Source: Geminicoccaceae bacterium (GTDB lineage Bacteria; Pseudomonadota; Alphaproteobacteria; Geminicoccales; Geminicoccaceae). Taken from it: a stretch of 64,000 bases of DNA. The DNA lies in NCBI GenBank assembly GCA_025054575.1, contig JANWZN010000002.1, positions 1 to 64,000 of the forward strand. Reading direction: 5' to 3'. Shown here one piece after another: positions 61,558-64,000 of the stretch (positions are counted from its first letter, which is position 1; the number at the start of each line of letters is the position of its first letter). Position numbers and translations under genes: made by a program. The notes beneath the pieces are model-generated. The model saw nothing but the letters and a program-made list of their open reading frames with translations. It was not told the origin of the DNA and ran no database searches.

Positions 61558-63971
61558 CCGAAGTGGCGGAACGCGTCCAGCCGGCCGACCGTGCGGCCCG
61601 ACCCCCGCTTCTGGTGCGGGCGGCCGAGCGGCTCGTCGACCCGTTGGCGCCGATCGAGGCGCCTCCCTCGGCCGTCCGGCCGCGCGCGGCCAAGGCCGGA
61701 AGCGGGACGCCGCCGGTCCGGCATACCGCGCCGGATGCTGGCCGCCCGCCCCGCGTCCGCCGACACCGAATCGATCGCGACAGGCTCGTGGCGCGCGGTT
61801 TTTTGGATCCTTCGGGCGGTCGGACCGCACTGGGCGAGGAGCTTCGGCTCGTCAAACGGCTCCTCGTCGAGCGCGCGCTCGAGCCGTCGGCGCGGCCGCG
61901 CGAACGGGTGATCGCGGTCACGAGCGCACTCGCGGGCGAGGGCAAGACCTTCATCGCCGTCAATTTGGCGTTGAGCTTGAGCCTCGAACGCGAGGCTCGC
62001 GTCGTGCTGATCGATGCCGATCCGATCAAGGCCGCGGCGGTCGAGACGCTCGGGGTGCCGCGCGCGCCAGGGCTCGCGGAGCTCCTCGGCCCGCAGCCCG
62101 CGGATCCGGCCGAGCTGTTCGTGCGCACGGATCTCGAACGCCTCACGGTCCTCGCCCCCGGCGCGCCGGACCCGCGGTTCACCGAGCTGCTCTCGAGCCG
62201 CGGGATGCGCGCGGTCCTCGAGGCGATGCTGAGTGCGGATCCGAGCCTCGTCGTGGTGATCGACTCACCGCCCCTGCTCGCCAGCTCCGAGGCGCAGGCG
62301 GTCGCGCATCTGGCCGGTCAGACCGTGCTCGTGGTTGCAGCCGAGACCACGCCTCGGCAGGCGGTCGATCGGGCGATCGCGCTGATCGCCGAGCACACCG
62401 AGGTCGAACTCCTCTTGAACCGTGCGCCGGGCCGCGCGGCCGACGCCTATGCGGCCTACGCGCGCGGTGCGACCAACGCCAACGGATCGGCCGGCGCTAA
62501 CCGGATCGCGACCCGCGCCGGTGCCGCCGCCGGCTGGCTCGCGCTGTTGGCCCCGCCGGTTGCCCTCGGCAATTGGCAGCTCGTGCCGCGAATCGAGCTC
62601 GGCACCGCAGTCACCGACAATGTTCGCCTCGAAGCGGGTTCGAAGGCCGAGGCCGACCTCGCGGGTGCGGTCGGCGTCGGGCTCAGGGCGGAAAGCGAGC
62701 GTGGCCCGGTGCGCGGCCGCGTCGACTACGCCGCCAAGCAGTTCGCCTATCTGAACGATCGCGACGCCGCTGACCTTCGCCACGCGCTCGACGGGACCGT
62801 CCGTGCAACGCTGCTCGACGATCGCCTCTATCTCGACCTGGTCGGAGAGATCGGGGAGGTCTTCGAGAGTGGCAGCCGGCTGCGGCCGCGCTCCGAGTTC
62901 GCCGACTCGGACGCGCGCAGCACACGCATCGCAGGGTCCTTCAGTCCCTTCCTGGTGGCGAGCCTCGGCGAGCTCGGTGAAGGCACGCTGCGCTACCGCT
63001 ACACCGAGGTCGCCTATCTGGACGATGCGGCCGGCCTCGCCGACGCCCGCAGCCACACCTTGGTCGGGCTCGTCAGTCGGCCGAGCGGCGTGCAGCGGCT
63101 CGGCTGGACCGCTTCGCTCGCCGCCGACCGCGCGGATTTCGCGAGCTCCGCTCAAACACCGGCCCGCTCGACCGACACCGCGCTCGCGACGGTCGATCTC
63201 AGCGTCCCGCTTTCGCCCGCGACCGCACTCCTGGCCGGCCTGGGCTGGTCCTACATGGACGACGAGCTGCTGCGGGACGGGGGCGGCAGCGATCCGTTCT
63301 GGCGCATCGGCGCCGAGCTGCGGCCCGGTGCCGGCCTTTCGGCGCGCGGCACGATCGGCCAAGCCTTCGGTCACCCGAGCGCCGAAGCCCGCCTCGATCT
63401 CCAGCTGGCGCCGCGCACCACGCTGCGGCTCGGTTACGAGCAGGGGCTCCGGACCCGGTTCGACGAGACGCGCTCGGTCCTGACCGACCCCGAGCGGCTC
63501 ACGCGCGAACGCGAGAGCGAGGACCCGGAGGCGCGGGTTCGGGCGCGGCTGATCGAGGAGCTCCGGCCGCGGCAGACCGTCCCGGTCGACGACAGGCCCA
63601 CGCTCGTCCGCCGTGGCCGGCTCGCCTTGAGCTACGAGCGCGAGCGCACGCTGGCACTGGTCGGTGGTTACCTCCAGTCCTCGCGTCCCGAAGCGGGTGG
63701 CGAGAGCAAGCTCGAAGGCGGCCTCGAGGCCGGCTTGATCCGCCGGCTCGATCGCCGCCACGGCCTCGAGCTCAGGGTCTCCTACGACCGTCGCCGGCTC
63801 GAGGAAGAAGACCGCACGGCCGACGATGTCGGTGCCACGCTGATCGTGCGCAGGGAGATCGGCGAGAGGGCCCGGATCGAGCTGGGCTACGACTTCCTCA
63901 AGCGCTTCACGCCCGGGGACGGCGACGTCGTCGCCAACACCTTCTTTCTGCGCGCGGTACGCGAGTTCTGA
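61554..63971 (+). CDS. Fusion of tyrosine-kinase-like ATPase (CpsD/Wzc type) and outer-membrane beta-barrel protein
   Basis: 805 residues in one uninterrupted frame. Residues about 85-305 form the Mrp/BY-kinase ATPase: Walker A LAGEGKTFIAVNLALSLS, Walker A' VVLIDADPIKAA, Walker B VVVIDSPPLL. A short Tyr-containing segment follows (DAYAAYARG, about 297-305). Residues about 315-333 are hydrophobic and signal-like (AAAGWLALLAPPVALG). The rest (about 337-805) matches the exosortase A-type outer-membrane protein: repeated amphipathic strands, LGTAVTDNVRLEAG, and a final Phe (VREF). Normally these are two separate genes. There is no ATG, GTG or usable start between the two halves. Start is the GTG at 61554. 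Confidence 0.82.
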   Translation: MTEVAERVQPADRAARPPLLVRAAERLVDPLAPIEAPPSAVRPRAAKAGSGTPPVRHTAPDAGRPPRVRRHRIDRDRLVARGFLDPSGGRTALGEELRLVKRLLVERALEPSARPRERVIAVTSALAGEGKTFIAVNLALSLSLEREARVVLIDADPIKAAAVETLGVPRAPGLAELLGPQPADPAELFVRTDLERLTVLAPGAPDPRFTELLSSRGMRAVLEAMLSADPSLVVVIDSPPLLASSEAQAVAHLAGQTVLVVAAETTPRQAVDRAIALIAEHTEVELLLNRAPGRAADAYAAYARGATNANGSAGANRIATRAGAAAGWLALLAPPVALGNWQLVPRIELGTAVTDNVRLEAGSKAEADLAGAVGVGLRAESERGPVRGRVDYAAKQFAYLNDRDAADLRHALDGTVRATLLDDRLYLDLVGEIGEVFESGSRLRPRSEFADSDARSTRIAGSFSPFLVASLGELGEGTLRYRYTEVAYLDDAAGLADARSHTLVGLVSRPSGVQRLGWTASLAADRADFASSAQTPARSTDTALATVDLSVPLSPATALLAGLGWSYMDDELLRDGGGSDPFWRIGAELRPGAGLSARGTIGQAFGHPSAEARLDLQLAPRTTLRLGYEQGLRTRFDETRSVLTDPERLTRERESEDPEARVRARLIEELRPRQTVPVDDRPTLVRRGRLALSYERERTLALVGGYLQSSRPEAGGESKLEGGLEAGLIRRLDRRHGLELRVSYDRRRLEEEDRTADDVGATLIVRREIGERARIELGYDFLKRFTPGDGDVVANTFFLRAVREF

Positions 63972-63978
63972 GGGGGCG

Positions 63979-64000
63979 ATGTACCTGGACTTCTATCGCC
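63979..64000 (+). CDS. Start of the next gene, probably exosortase A-associated ATPase (partial)
   Basis: Only the first seven codons are visible (MYLDFYR) after a GGGGGC ribosome-like site and 7 nt beyond the fusion gene's stop. This start is the typical beginning of the ExeA-like ATPase that follows the outer-membrane protein in exosortase A polysaccharide clusters. The identity rests on this short N-terminus and gene order. Confidence 0.5.

Noticed and set aside
1-64000. tRNA, rRNA, tmRNA, RNase P and SRP RNA genes
   Set aside because: No conserved loops or family consensus strings were found when reading the intergenic regions; a covariance search would be needed to exclude a divergent copy.

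Overview
The window is a high-GC (roughly two-thirds or more G+C by eye), gene-dense chromosomal stretch that reads as an alphaproteobacterium, most likely a Rhodospirillales-like or related lineage. The main reasons are the block ubiG / lysC / ptsP / rodZ / ispG, the EI-Ntr type ptsP, and the exosortase A (XrtA)-type exopolysaccharide genes. The species cannot be named from sequence alone. No rRNA, tRNA, CRISPR array, insertion sequence or phage gene was seen.

Layout. 1-1.9 kb: a LapG-like periplasmic cysteine protease translationally coupled to a PAS-containing membrane sensor cut by the window edge. 2.1-7.5 kb: an orphan taurine-type binding protein, an RTX lipase, a YeeE/YedE sulfur transporter with a candidate operator, a small membrane protein, and a frameshifted GTPase of the cyclic 2,3-diphosphoglycerate synthetase type. 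7.6-14.1 kb: a YcgN-like protein, a methyltransferase, and a probable pyrimidine or thiamine-precursor salvage cluster (CodA-like deaminase, creatininase-family amidohydrolase and an NMT1/THI5-type ABC transporter). 14.2-16.1 kb: an XrtA-type O-ligase and an HU protein with a clear terminator. 16.4-18.2 kb: an unusual three-gene ExbB/TolQ-like membrane operon.

18.2-31.4 kb: scattered metabolic and regulatory genes, namely an EVE protein, a DMT exporter, a metal-site-less M24 hydrolase, an FAD oxidase, a LysR regulator, TatA, a glycosyltransferase, two MDR reductases, a second RTX protein, a homoserine-dehydrogenase-like oxidoreductase and lipoamide dehydrogenase. 31.4-39.4 kb: the housekeeping block ispG, rodZ, ptsP, a nitronate monooxygenase-like gene, lysC (minus strand) and divergent ubiG. 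39.4-44.6 kb: a PqiABC/MCE lipid-transport operon whose genes overlap by 4 nt and which ends with an uncharacterised gene and a sulfotransferase. 44.7-47.8 kb: an oligopeptide-type binding protein with a promoter, then a VWA-like gene and a membrane-anchored DnaJ gene.

47.9-64 kb is a polysaccharide region. galU, ugd and a phosphohexomutase make UDP-glucose, UDP-glucuronate and hexose-1-phosphates, and galE makes UDP-galactose. An outer-membrane export lipoprotein (Wza type), a chain-length protein (Wzz type) and a tyrosine-kinase-like ATPase then assemble and export the polymer. The kinase is fused in frame to an outer-membrane beta-barrel of the XrtA type, and the next gene starts like the XrtA-associated ATPase. 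This region is interrupted by a 1.5-kb lower-GC gap and a very large secreted TPR protein. The most unusual objects are the kinase/beta-barrel fusion, the ExbB-like operon with an ExbD-like helix joined to a different periplasmic domain, the extended PQI operon, and the frameshifted GTPase.
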